From: Colimorpha sp964483145
Lineage (GTDB): Bacteria; Bacteroidota; Bacteroidia; Bacteroidales; P3
Reading direction: 5' to 3'
NCBI GenBank assembly: GCA_964483145.1
Contig: CAZAAK010000003.1
Location: forward strand, 1 to 60,594
Length of the DNA stretch: 60,594 nt
Shown in pieces: positions 18,414 to 27,064 of this stretch. A program made the translations under genes and the position numbers. The notes below the pieces were generated by a model. The model worked only from the letters and a program-made list of their open reading frames with translations, was not told the DNA's origin and made no database searches. The number at the start of each line of letters is the position of its first letter. Position 1 is the first letter of the stretch.

Positions 18414-20243
18414 ATGAGAAAAGCTCTATTAACCCTCTTAGTGAGCGTAGCAGTAGTTTTTTCCGGCTGTAGCGGCTTGTCCAAGATGAAGCGCAATAGT
18501 GGAAAAATACGCTATCAAGCCGTTCCCGACCCCGTTGAGGTCCGCGACGAGAAAGTCATGGTCAATTTTACAGCTTCTGTCCCTGCCAAGTATTTCGACA
18601 AAGGTGTTGCTCTCTTTATCCAACCCGTTTTTACATGGGAAGGAGGCTCTACCCCCTTGGACCCCATCACCGTTAAAGGCGAAAATGTCTCAGGCCCAGG
18701 CAGTACTATCAACTACACCACTGGCGGCCGTTTTACATACAACGATGCCCTTGACTACAAACCCGGCATGGAGACTGGCCGAGTGACTCTCGCTCCTGTT
18801 GGATACAAATCTTCCACTGTGGACGATGAGGCCCTTTTTGCCGATGAGATTGTCAATCAGCACAAGGGTGTCACCTTCCCCACCGTGTTAATCTCCGATG
18901 GCGTGAACATCACCTCCGAATGGATTGATATCCGTGGCAATATTTCCATCGCGCCCCTCAATTACAACAAGAAACAGGGTGTGGTGGAAACTGCCGATAT
19001 ATATTTCCCCAATGGCACTTCTGTCCTTGATTGGAATTTTGACATGAACGTACGTTTTGATGCGCAGTACACTGTCAACGACCTCAAGCGCATTATGCTA
19101 GAAAATGGTTTACCCAAGCAAATTACCATTACCGGATGGGCCTCGCCTGAGGGTGAGGAGACCGCCAATGTGGGCGTTTCGAAAAATCGTGCCGACATTG
19201 CCACCAATGAACTCCGGCGAGTTCTCGACGATGTGCTTACCGTAATGGCACGGAGAGCTAAGGTAAAGCCGCAAGACCTTGAGTACTACAAACATGAGCA
19301 GCTTAAAAAAATGGTTATCACTACCCGTTCCGCAGGTGAGGATTGGGTGCACTTTGTTGTCATGGTTGAGGAAAGCAACATCCAGGACCGTCATGCCATC
19401 GTCAACGTAGTCGAAACCCAGCAGAACCTCGTAAAACGAGAGCAGATGATCAAAAACTACTCCGTTACCTATCCCCAACTCGAACGCGATATCTTTCCTA
19501 ACCTTCGACGAGCACAAATTGCCCTTTACTACTCCGAAGCTCGCCAGACAGATGTTGAATTGGCGAAACAGGCCACCCTCAATCCATCCAAACTTTCCTA
19601 CGATGAGCTCATGTATGCTGCCTACATTAACTACAACTACGACACCAAAATGAAGTACTACAAATGGGCCACCGAGAATCATAGCAACGAGTGGGGTGCA
19701 TGGAACAATGCCGGTGCCATTGCATTCTACCTTGGCAACTACGATGAAGCCGAGCGCTATCTGAAAGTAGCCCGCGACATCAACCCCCACAACCCTGATG
19801 TGCTTAACAACACTGGCCTGCTCTGTCTCGCCCAAAAGGACTATACCTTAGCCAAATACTACTTTGAGGAGGCCAAACGCCAAGGCAGTTCCGATGCTGA
19901 TGACAACATTGTTATCCTCAACCTCAAACGGGGCAACTACGAAGAAGCCCAGAAACTATTAAAAGGCACATCCTGCAGTTACAACCTTGCTTTTGCCCAA
20001 CTTCAGAATGACGAGACGGATGCTTGCATTAGAACTCTCAACTGTTGCCTTGATCAGACTGCCGAAGTTAACTACCTTCGTGCTGTGGCATACTCGCGCC
20101 TTGGCGATAAAGAGAATTGCCTCAGGAACCTGCAAGCTTCTGTTGATATGGAATACGACTACAAGCGCAAAGCTGCAGTTGATGTGGAATTCAAACAATA
20201 TTGGGACGATCAAGACTTCAAAATGGTCATTAAACTCTACTAA
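18414..20243 (+). CDS. OmpA-like and TPR outer-membrane lipoprotein
   Basis: 609 aa. A lipoprotein signal (LLTLLVSVAVVFSGC) is followed by a beta-rich region, an OmpA-like peptidoglycan-binding segment around residue 240 (ITGWASPEGEETANVGVSKN and then RA), and TPR repeats from about residue 400 (GAWNNAGAIAFYLGNYDEAERYL, LCLAQKDYTLAKYYFEEAK). It probably links the outer membrane to the cell wall and acts as a protein scaffold. The domain order differs from PorE of the type IX system, where TPRs come first, so I do not assign it there. It is monocistronic, with its own promoter upstream and a strong terminator downstream. Confidence 0.75.
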   Translation: MRKALLTLLVSVAVVFSGCSGLSKMKRNSGKIRYQAVPDPVEVRDEKVMVNFTASVPAKYFDKGVALFIQPVFTWEGGSTPLDPITVKGENVSGPGSTINYTTGGRFTYNDALDYKPGMETGRVTLAPVGYKSSTVDDEALFADEIVNQHKGVTFPTVLISDGVNITSEWIDIRGNISIAPLNYNKKQGVVETADIYFPNGTSVLDWNFDMNVRFDAQYTVNDLKRIMLENGLPKQITITGWASPEGEETANVGVSKNRADIATNELRRVLDDVLTVMARRAKVKPQDLEYYKHEQLKKMVITTRSAGEDWVHFVVMVEESNIQDRHAIVNVVETQQNLVKREQMIKNYSVTYPQLERDIFPNLRRAQIALYYSEARQTDVELAKQATLNPSKLSYDELMYAAYINYNYDTKMKYYKWATENHSNEWGAWNNAGAIAFYLGNYDEAERYLKVARDINPHNPDVLNNTGLLCLAQKDYTLAKYYFEEAKRQGSSDADDNIVILNLKRGNYEEAQKLLKGTSCSYNLAFAQLQNDETDACIRTLNCCLDQTAEVNYLRAVAYSRLGDKENCLRNLQASVDMEYDYKRKAAVDVEFKQYWDDQDFKMVIKLY

Positions 20244-20266
20244 TTGAATTATCCAAACAAACCGTT

Positions 20267-20304
20267 AGGATGTAGGAATTTGGGCAATCCCTACATCCTT
20301 TTTT
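20267..20304 (+). terminator. Rho-independent terminator
   Basis: A perfect 10-bp stem AGGATGTAGG / CCTACATCCT (20267-20276 and 20290-20299) with a 13-nt loop is followed by a run of T residues. It is placed directly after the OmpA/TPR gene. Confidence 0.85.
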
Positions 20305-20316
20305 AATGAAGTGCAT

Positions 20317-21066
20317 ATGCATCTATTTCAAGCTTTCAAAAGGCAAATTCCCAACTGCATCACACTCTGCAATCTTCTTTGCGGTGTGCTAGCCATCTAC
20401 TACGCAATACAGTACCAAGCCTACGATGGTCGGCTCCACTATGCGGCCTACTTTATTCTCTTGGGTATTTTCTTCGACTTCTTTGACGGCCTTTTCGCCC
20501 GTCTACTCCATGTGTCTGTGTCGTCAAATATAGGCAAGGAACTCGACTCACTAGCAGATGTCATTACCTCCGGCGTCGCTCCCGGCTTTATCCTTTATGA
20601 AATTTTGGCCACTGCGGAAGGTCTTCCATACCTCAAATATGTAGCTTTGCTCATGCCAGCCTTTGCTGCCTACCGCCTTGCCAAGTTCAATCTCGATATC
20701 CGTCAGGGGCACAGTTTCCTAGGTCTTCCCGCTCCATCCAATGCGCTTGTTTGGGTAGGATTTGCTATTATTTTTTCTTGTGCTCCCGCAGAAAAGACCG
20801 ATTGGCTTTTCAACAACGCAGGGCTCATCTGTCTTGCTATTCTCTCGTTGGTCACTGATATCTTGATGACTAGTGACATTCCTATGTTCTCCCTCAAGTT
20901 CAATTTTAAAGACCTTTCATGGAAAAGCAATAGAATCCAATACATATTTTTGGTCGGAAGCCTAATGCTCATTATCTTCTTGATACAATATTCCATTTCG
21001 CTTATCATTTTGTGGTATGTCATTCTCTCTCTTTTAACCCAAAAGAAACCTTCAGCCAATGAATAG
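20317..21066 (+). CDS. pssA: CDP-diacylglycerol-serine O-phosphatidyltransferase
   Basis: 249 aa multi-spanning membrane enzyme that makes phosphatidylserine, the precursor of phosphatidylethanolamine. The CDP-alcohol phosphotransferase motif is intact: DGLFAR, then GKELDSLAD, giving DG-x2-AR-x8-G-x3-D-x3-D. Several hydrophobic helices follow. The ATG at 20317 is used; a GTG two codons earlier is an alternative. Its stop overlaps the start of queA by 8 bp. Confidence 0.9.
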   Translation: MHLFQAFKRQIPNCITLCNLLCGVLAIYYAIQYQAYDGRLHYAAYFILLGIFFDFFDGLFARLLHVSVSSNIGKELDSLADVITSGVAPGFILYEILATAEGLPYLKYVALLMPAFAAYRLAKFNLDIRQGHSFLGLPAPSNALVWVGFAIIFSCAPAEKTDWLFNNAGLICLAILSLVTDILMTSDIPMFSLKFNFKDLSWKSNRIQYIFLVGSLMLIIFLIQYSISLIILWYVILSLLTQKKPSANE

Positions 21067-22270
21067 TCCCAAGAACATACATATAGCCGACTTCGACTAT
21101 ACACTACCGGATGAACGCATTGCCAAATTCCCTTTGGAATGCCGCGATAGGTCTAAGCTACTTGTTTACAAAGATGGAGATATCTGCGAGAGCCTGTTCT
21201 ATCACATTCCCGAACTCCTCCCTACGAATACCTTGTTGGTATTCAATAACACCAAAGTCATTCACGCCCGTTTGTTCTTTCAAAAACCCACAGGTTCAAT
21301 GATTGAAGTATTCTGTCTGGAGCCATACAAAATGGCTATATCTCAGGCATTTGATCAACGCAAAACCTGTACGTGGACTTGTTTTATTGGCAACAATAAA
21401 AAATGGAAAGACGAACCTCTTTCCCGAACTATTGATGTCGATGGACAAAAGGTTACCCTTACGGCTAAGCGCCAGCAAAACGTTGGCAATGCATGGATTG
21501 TTGATTTCAGTTGGAATGGAGACTTAAGTTTTGCTGAGATTATCGACAAAGCGGGTGTCATTCCCCTCCCACCGTACCTCCACCGCGAAGCTGTCAGTAG
21601 CGACAATGAACGCTACCAAACAGTTTATGCCAAATGGGAAGGCTCTGTGGCCGCACCCACCGCTGGACTTCACTTTACTCCCGAAGTTTTTGATGCGCTG
21701 AAAAGGAAAGCTATCGACACCGACTTTATCACTCTTCATGTGGGTGCTGGAACTTTCAAACCCGTCAATACACCCACCATCGGTCAGCACGAGATGCATG
21801 TAGAGAAGATAGAAATTGCACGTCAGAACATCGAATGCATTCTCAACCATTTCGGAAAGCCCATCATTCCTGTTGGTACAACCTCTGTACGTACCATAGA
21901 ATCAGTGTATTGGTTTGGGGTTAGGCTCAACCAAGACCCGCAACTTAAGTCCATGCACGTTTTGCAATGGGACCCTTATGAGCTGGCCGAAGCGGCCATC
22001 CCCACAGATGAAGCCTACCGAAACGTCCTCACTTGGATGTCCAAAAACAAGTTGGAACACCTAAGCGGTGATACGCAATTAATGATTGCCCCTGGATACA
22101 CATATCGAGTGATTGATGGCCTGATTACCAACTTTCACCAACCTAAAAGCACCCTCTTGCTTCTAGTGTCGGCCCTCATTGGCGATGCTTGGCGCGATTG
22201 CTACCAATATGCCCTCGAACACGACTTCCGTTTTCTTAGCTATGGAGATAGTTGTCTGCTACTAAAATAA
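21059..22270 (+). CDS. queA: S-adenosylmethionine:tRNA ribosyltransferase-isomerase QueA
   Basis: 403 aa enzyme of queuosine synthesis that transfers and isomerises the ribose of SAM onto 7-aminomethyl-7-deazaguanine in tRNA. Recognisable are FDYTLPDERIAKFPLECRD at the start, SVAAPTAGLHFT, VGAGTFKPV and ITNFHQPKSTLLLLVSAL. It is longer than the ~345 aa of the E. coli enzyme because of an insertion in the first third, as is common in Bacteroidetes. It overlaps pssA and is followed by comF after 9 bp. Confidence 0.93.
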   Translation: MNSPKNIHIADFDYTLPDERIAKFPLECRDRSKLLVYKDGDICESLFYHIPELLPTNTLLVFNNTKVIHARLFFQKPTGSMIEVFCLEPYKMAISQAFDQRKTCTWTCFIGNNKKWKDEPLSRTIDVDGQKVTLTAKRQQNVGNAWIVDFSWNGDLSFAEIIDKAGVIPLPPYLHREAVSSDNERYQTVYAKWEGSVAAPTAGLHFTPEVFDALKRKAIDTDFITLHVGAGTFKPVNTPTIGQHEMHVEKIEIARQNIECILNHFGKPIIPVGTTSVRTIESVYWFGVRLNQDPQLKSMHVLQWDPYELAEAAIPTDEAYRNVLTWMSKNKLEHLSGDTQLMIAPGYTYRVIDGLITNFHQPKSTLLLLVSALIGDAWRDCYQYALEHDFRFLSYGDSCLLLK

Positions 22271-22279
22271 ATAAGCTAT

Positions 22280-22963
22280 ATGCTTCGCGATTTGCTGCGC
22301 ATCGTCTTTCCAGTGCTCTGCATTCATTGCGGCAAACCTTTGGTGGGCAACGAGCGATACATCTGCACCATATGCCTTTCGGAGATTCCTTGGACACATC
22401 AAGCACAGCAGCCCGATAATGTCACCGAAATGCGCCTTCTAGGTCGCGTTCCAACAGAAGCGGCTACAGCCTTGATGACTTTTAAAAAGGGCAACGTTAC
22501 CCAAAGTATTGTTCATGAGATTAAATATCGCGGAAACTGTTATTTAGCATACCAATTCGGTCATATTTTAGGGGAAGAGTTGCTCCTCTCAGGACGATTT
22601 AACGACATAGACTACATTGTTCCTGTACCACTTCATTGGTATCGGATAATGCAACGAGGGTATAATCAGAGTCGGCTTTTATGCGAAGCCATGGCGAAAG
22701 TGATGAAAAAACCTGTTGTCAGCAACAACCTTTACCGCAAAAAATATACCTCCAGCCAAACCCACAAAAGCCGTTCCGACCGATTGGACAACATGAGCGG
22801 TGTTTTTGCTCTACGAAAGCCTAAACAGTTTGAAAACAAGCATATTCTACTTGTAGACGACATACTTACCACTGGGGCTACCACTGAAGGTTGTTATATT
22901 GCTCTATCCGATGTTCACGACTTGCAAATCTCCGTGGCGGCACTTGCAATCACTGCTCGTTAA
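22280..22963 (+). CDS. ComF-family phosphoribosyltransferase-like protein
   Basis: 227 aa. An N-terminal zinc-ribbon-like set of cysteines (CIHCGKPL ... CTICLSEI) is followed by a phosphoribosyltransferase fold with the PRPP loop HILLVDDILTTGATTEGC. ComF relatives are linked to DNA uptake, but the biochemical role is unclear. It is last in the pssA-queA-comF run. Its stop codon overlaps the stop of a decayed gene on the opposite strand. Confidence 0.82.
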   Translation: MLRDLLRIVFPVLCIHCGKPLVGNERYICTICLSEIPWTHQAQQPDNVTEMRLLGRVPTEAATALMTFKKGNVTQSIVHEIKYRGNCYLAYQFGHILGEELLLSGRFNDIDYIVPVPLHWYRIMQRGYNQSRLLCEAMAKVMKKPVVSNNLYRKKYTSSQTHKSRSDRLDNMSGVFALRKPKQFENKHILLVDDILTTGATTEGCYIALSDVHDLQISVAALAITAR

Positions 22964-23620
22964 CCCATCTCTTTTGGTCGAATAATGGCTGACAGACGAA
23001 GTCCGTTTTCCACCATCAAATTCCACAGACCGTCGCTTACTCCAACCATTAAGTGTAGCAATGTTGACAAGGTTGGCCATCTTGCTGTCGTTTGTAAGGA
23101 ATCTCTTGGTTTCTGCAAGCGTGCTCCGTTGGGCAGGATAGTCTATGCCTAGGTGGCAGAGTATGGGTAACCTCGTCTTTTTATTTACCTTTTGTTTAGG
23201 TTTCTTTTACTCTTTGTTTACCTTACCTAAACAAAAGGTAAATAAAAGGTAAAAGAAACCTAAACAAAAGGTAAACAAAAGGACGAACCTACCTACAAGC
23301 TACCAATAGGTTAAAGGTGCGTTTCTTGGTCTCGTATACTGCCTGCATTAGGGCTCTGAGACTTTGCATGCTGTCCTACATGGTTTTGGAGAATTGGTGC
23401 GCGGCACTTGCCACCATTCTGCCGTAGGCATTGCGGACCGATGTGGGCCCGATACCACTGGCACGCTGGCAACGTATGCCGCCATTGGTAGTATTTGCCT
23501 GCTCATTTAGCCGAAACTTTGCATCATTTTTATTGCTAACAGGTAAAATGACTGTCCTTGCCAATGATAGTATATTTTGGGGGTAAAACAAAGATAGGGA
23601 AAATGGCTGACGCCTCACGA
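22960..23620 (-). pseudogene. Decayed gene remnant interrupted by a large palindrome
   Basis: On the minus strand, broken but protein-like reading frames can be joined only with frameshifts. The 5' piece (23618-23376) includes NDAKFRLNEQ and AYGRMVASAAHQFSKTM and ends at a stop. A second piece reads MQSLRALMQAVYETKKRTF. The long hairpin at 23173-23286 comes next. A third piece reads DYPAQRSTLAETKRFL ... LVNIATL, and after a frameshift GVSDGLWNLMVENGLRLSA and on to a stop overlapping that of comF. The pattern is reminiscent of DUF6261-type proteins of Bacteroidetes, but this is recall and weak. Confidence 0.4.
23173..23286. repeat. Large palindrome, copy A
   Basis: Two 43-bp arms (23173-23215 and 23244-23286) are near-perfect reverse complements separated by 28 bp. 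The left arm is almost entirely pyrimidine (TTTACCTTTTGTTTAGG, TTTCTTTTAC) and the right arm purine-rich. A related element occurs at 57121-57240 with the same unit words and the same flanking TATGGGTAAC(C/T)TCGT. Confidence 0.8.
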
Positions 23621-23634
23621 AAAGTGTCAGCCAT
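23603..23634. repeat. 9-bp inverted repeat
   Basis: ATGGCTGAC (23603-23611) and GTCAGCCAT (23626-23634) are perfect reverse complements. On the minus strand the stem is followed by TTTCCC, on the plus strand by AATTTT. Another ATGGCTGAC is present at 22985, at the other end of the decayed gene. Terminator or element-end status is undecided. Confidence 0.35.
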
Positions 23635-23807
23635 AATTTTGCCGAAGCAAAAAAGTTTTACCGAACAGCAATATCTCTAAGCATACATAATAGGTGTTGA
23701 AGAATGTTTTAGGATGTGACTATCCCCACCGTAGTCAATAGCCACCCAAGATCAAAAGGATAAATAGATGTCGATATGAAAAGAATCATAGACAGGTTCT
23801 ATAACAG

Positions 23808-23838
23808 AAAGTTTTTTTGATAGAATCAAAAAAACTTT
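23808..23838 (+). promoter_or_regulatory. Perfect 13-bp hairpin upstream of pyrH
   Basis: AAAGTTTTTTTGA (23808-23820), a 5-nt loop and TCAAAAAAACTTT (23826-23838) form a perfect stem 80 bp before pyrH. There is no following T run, so it is not a simple terminator. I found no clear TAnnTTTG box in this gap, so the hairpin may be a leader or operator element. Confidence 0.4.
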
Positions 23839-23917
23839 GTAATTTAGTACCCCAAACGCTATTGGTTACGTTACCGCAACTATATATCAATCAATAATTT
23901 AAAGAAAGCAATATATC

Positions 23918-24628
23918 ATGAAATACAATCGCATCCTTTTAAAACTGAGCGGTGAGTCGCTCATGGGAAAACAGAGCTACGGCATTGCTCCCGAAATGCT
24001 TGAGCAATATGCCCAGGATATCAAGGCTGTTGTAGAAAGAGGCGTTGAAGTTGCCATCGTCATTGGTGGTGGAAATATCTTCCGTGGCCTTAGTGGTACC
24101 TCTAAGGGTATGGACCGCGTTCAGGGCGACTATATGGGCATGCTAGCCACTTTGATCAACAGCATGGCACTTCAATCTGAATTGGAAAAGCAAGGGATGA
24201 AAACCGAACTTTTAAGTAGCATGGCCATTGAACCTATCTGCAGGGAGATGTCGCGCCGCAGAGCCATTGAAGCCATGCATGAAGGGCGCGTGGTTATTAT
24301 CGGAGGGGGCACAGGCAATCCATTCTTTACTACCGACACAGCCTCTACTTTACGCGCAATAGAAATCAACGCTGATGTAATTTTGAAGGGAACCCGCGTG
24401 GACGGAGTCTACACCGCCGACCCTGAAAAAGATCCTACAGCAACCAAATTTCATTTCCTAACATTCCAGGAAGCCATGGATAAAAAACTAAAAATCATGG
24501 ACCTGACGGCATTTTCCCTATGTGAAGAGAACTGTTTGCCTATCTATGTCTTTGATATGAACCGACCTGGAAATCTATTGAGAGTAGTTAACGGAGAGTC
24601 TATTGGCACCGAAATTGCAAAAGGTTGA
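23918..24628 (+). CDS. pyrH: UMP kinase PyrH
   Basis: 236 aa cytoplasmic kinase phosphorylating UMP to UDP. Family motifs are intact: LLKLSGESLMG at the start, AIVIGGGNIFRG, and GTGNPFFTTDTASTLRAIEI with the ATP/UMP-binding glycines. Bacterial UMP kinases are amino-acid-kinase-fold hexamers regulated by GTP and UTP. It is followed by frr after 34 bp, the conserved pyrH-frr pair of many bacteria. Confidence 0.95.
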   Translation: MKYNRILLKLSGESLMGKQSYGIAPEMLEQYAQDIKAVVERGVEVAIVIGGGNIFRGLSGTSKGMDRVQGDYMGMLATLINSMALQSELEKQGMKTELLSSMAIEPICREMSRRRAIEAMHEGRVVIIGGGTGNPFFTTDTASTLRAIEINADVILKGTRVDGVYTADPEKDPTATKFHFLTFQEAMDKKLKIMDLTAFSLCEENCLPIYVFDMNRPGNLLRVVNGESIGTEIAKG

Positions 24629-24662
24629 TCATCCAAATACAGTATACCAAAAACTTTACAAT

Positions 24663-25226
24663 ATGAACGATTTATCCAAAGCCTGCATTCAAGAAGCCAC
24701 TAGTAGCATGCATTCTGCCATTGGCTTTCTGAACAAAGAACTTGAAAAAATTCGTGCCGGCAAAGCCAACCCCGGCATGCTCGAAGGTGTCAAAATTGAC
24801 TACTATGGTACCCCCACCGAAATCAGCCAAGTAGCCAACATCAATACACCAGACCCACGTAGCATTGTTATCCAACCTTGGGAAAAAACAATCATCGGCG
24901 CTATCAACAAAGCCATCTTGGATGCCAATTTAGGTTTCACCCCACGCCATGAGGGCGACATTTTGCGTATTGTTATTCCTCCACTGACTGAAGAACGCCG
25001 CAAAGAACTCTGTAAAGCTGCTAAAAACGAAGTTGATAACAGCAAGGTGAACATCCGCAATGCCCGCCGCAATGTGATGGATAAGGTAAAGAAACTGAAA
25101 GACAAATCAGTCCCTGAAGATGAGGTAAAGCAAGTGGAAAAAGAGATTCAAGATATCACCGACAAATTCATTGCCGAGTGTGACAAAATCTTCGCCTCCA
25201 AGGAAAAAGAAATCATGACCGTGTAA
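24663..25226 (+). CDS. frr: Ribosome recycling factor
   Basis: 187 aa, normal family length from the ATG at 24663; the frame is open 20 codons further upstream but that part is not family-like. With EF-G it splits the post-termination ribosome. Recognisable sequence includes LEKIRAGKANPGMLEGVKIDYYG, IQPWEKTIIGAINKAI and DILRIVIPPLTEERRKEL. It is paired with pyrH upstream and birA 33 bp downstream. Confidence 0.95.
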   Translation: MNDLSKACIQEATSSMHSAIGFLNKELEKIRAGKANPGMLEGVKIDYYGTPTEISQVANINTPDPRSIVIQPWEKTIIGAINKAILDANLGFTPRHEGDILRIVIPPLTEERRKELCKAAKNEVDNSKVNIRNARRNVMDKVKKLKDKSVPEDEVKQVEKEIQDITDKFIAECDKIFASKEKEIMTV

Positions 25227-25259
25227 TTTGCGCTCAACTTTCAGTCCAATGTTGTTGAG

Positions 25260-25991
25260 ATGAAGATAATCACGTTCGATTCTTTGCCCTCAACGAACCA
25301 ATATTGTGAACTCCTCGACCTCAATCAGTACGAGGAGTTTACGGTTTTTAGTGCCATCAAGCAGACTGCTGGCATTGGTCAACGAGGTAACCATTGGGAA
25401 GCGGAAGCCGGTAAAAATCTCACTTTTAGCATTGTCCTTAAACCGTGCTTTCTACCTATAGCCAACCAGTTTCAACTAACCAAATCCGTTTCATTGGGCA
25501 TCACCGATTGGCTAAAAACAATAGTGCCCCGAGAACATACTATCAAAATAAAATGGCCAAATGACATTTATGTTGACCAAAACAAAATATGCGGGATACT
25601 TACCTCTGCAAAAATAAGTGGGGATCAAATAGTTTCCGCCATTTTGGGCATAGGCATTAACATCAACCAAACCCATTTCCCCACTTGGGTACCAAATCCA
25701 GTATCGATAGTGCAGCTTATTGAAAAGCAAACACCGATAGGATCGGCCTTGAAAGATGTTGTAACGGCCATTGAGAGACGTTACAACACATTGAAAACCA
25801 ACCTCACATCGCCCGATATCGACTACCTAAAAAATCTTCTGCACATAAAAGAAGAGCGGCACTATCTATATCACGGGTGCAAGATATCCGCCACAATAAC
25901 AGGTGTAAACAAATTTGGGCACTTGGAAATAATCCGCCCGTCGGGAGAGATCGTCTACTGCCAAATGAAAGAGATTCAATGGATTTGGTAG
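25260..25991 (+). CDS. birA: Biotin-[acetyl-CoA-carboxylase] ligase
   Basis: 243 aa enzyme attaching biotin to the carrier protein of biotin-dependent carboxylases. It starts directly with the catalytic domain (FDSLPSTNQYCELL), so it lacks the DNA-binding N-terminus of E. coli BirA and should not be a repressor. The biotinyl-AMP motif region is QTAGIGQRGNHWEAEAGKN and the lysine motif KIKWPNDIYV. Its 3' end converges with the minus-strand small exported protein 12 bp away. Confidence 0.9.
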   Translation: MKIITFDSLPSTNQYCELLDLNQYEEFTVFSAIKQTAGIGQRGNHWEAEAGKNLTFSIVLKPCFLPIANQFQLTKSVSLGITDWLKTIVPREHTIKIKWPNDIYVDQNKICGILTSAKISGDQIVSAILGIGININQTHFPTWVPNPVSIVQLIEKQTPIGSALKDVVTAIERRYNTLKTNLTSPDIDYLKNLLHIKEERHYLYHGCKISATITGVNKFGHLEIIRPSGEIVYCQMKEIQWIW

Positions 25992-26003
25992 AATATCCAC
26001 CTA

Positions 26004-26489
26004 CTATTTCCAATTCCGTTGCAGTGAATGGCGCATTTTCTCAATAAGATAGTTAACCACAACATCCGATTGTCTATCAGTATTGCAACAAAATATATAT
26101 ATTGTGCGCGATAGGTATGAAACCCCTAAATAGCATGTATTGGATTGGTCTATCTGATCATTTACAACTGGAGCAGACTGCGTGGGATCCTGCCTACTGC
26201 GTTGGGTAAAGAAAGCGACATCCCACCCCTCGCCCACCTGTTTCTGTTGCTCCAATGAAAGGGTAGCCAATTTGAATTCCTTGCATATCCATTCCCAACC
26301 ACCGTCATCAACAGCCTCAAGAAGCGTAACGTCGGCAGTAATTCCGGTATCCAAAGCAAAGTTGGTGACGCTAGCCACACGAACATCGGTCCGAGATGCA
26401 TAGCGTTTGTATAAATCGGTCTGCCCCCTTACCATAGCCGAAGAAAGAGATAAAAAAATAAAAACAGAAATGATTCTTCGTATTGTCAT
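26004..26489 (-). CDS. Small exported protein, DUF4252-like, of a sigma-factor cassette
   Basis: 161 aa with a signal peptide (IISVFIFLSLSSAMVRGQ). The mature protein begins LYKRYASRTDVRVASVTNFALD, reminiscent of DUF4252 proteins that often stand beside ECF sigma factors in Bacteroidetes. It is third in a minus-strand cassette: sigma factor, single-TM protein, this gene. Periplasmic or surface location is inferred. Function unknown. Confidence 0.55.
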   Translation of the reverse strand: MTIRRIISVFIFLSLSSAMVRGQTDLYKRYASRTDVRVASVTNFALDTGITADVTLLEAVDDGGWEWICKEFKLATLSLEQQKQVGEGWDVAFFTQRSRQDPTQSAPVVNDQIDQSNTCYLGVSYLSRTIYIFCCNTDRQSDVVVNYLIEKMRHSLQRNWK

Positions 26490-26497
26490 TGTGATAT

Positions 26498-27064
26498 TTA
26501 AGTTCTAAGAAATTTCCATATATCATTGATGACGGAATCAGGCGAACAGGCCGTGTTGCAAGCCACAATGGGCTCGATATCAGATATTGCAAGGTTGTGC
26601 CTAACATCGTCCGATTCATTGATTACCGGTTGGTCAACATCCGTGGCCGCATTAGATTCCACAATTGTTTCTGTAATCGTTGTCTTCTCCACAGATCCTG
26701 TTTTATTCAGAACAGACCTATTGGAGTCAATCAAGATATTCTGAACAGGTGTTGCCGAGGAGACCAGACCTATCCCAACAATCTTGGAAGGGACTTCCAT
26801 CATTCTTGTTTTGGCAATTAAATACGATTCCTCTTCAGTATCACAAACCGAAGGGCGGACAAGGAATATGATTCCAACAGTCAGCAAAACAGATGCTAAG
26901 CTTACAAATATCCGATAACGAAGACGAATTGCCTTGGCACGACAGGTGGCAGCACTGATAATTTGGTCACGATGAGTAAGTCGGTCTAGTTCGGACTGTT
27001 CATCTGCAGTGATAGAACCCTCGTATTGGCGACGAAGAAGATTTTCAATATTACCCATTGTCAT
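26498..27064 (-). CDS. Single-TM putative anti-sigma-like protein
   Basis: 188 aa. A short cytoplasmic N-terminus (IENLLRRQYEGSITADEQ and then SELDRL) looks like the zinc-less anti-sigma N-terminus of Bacteroidetes. It is followed by one transmembrane helix at about residues 51-70 (IFVSLASVLLTVGIIFLV) and a long acidic Thr/Val-rich periplasmic tail. The start overlaps the sigma factor gene by 14 bp, typical of sigma/anti-sigma pairs. An ATG at 27058 is an alternative start. No catalytic motif is seen. The anti-sigma role is inferred from order and topology. Confidence 0.55.
   Translation of the reverse strand: MTMGNIENLLRRQYEGSITADEQSELDRLTHRDQIISAATCRAKAIRLRYRIFVSLASVLLTVGIIFLVRPSVCDTEEESYLIAKTRMMEVPSKIVGIGLVSSATPVQNILIDSNRSVLNKTGSVEKTTITETIVESNAATDVDQPVINESDDVRHNLAISDIEPIVACNTACSPDSVINDIWKFLRT

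Noticed and set aside
18414..20243. PorE of the type IX system
   Set aside because: PorE has TPR, WD40, CRD and then OmpA; here the OmpA-like region precedes the TPRs and no WD40 is seen.
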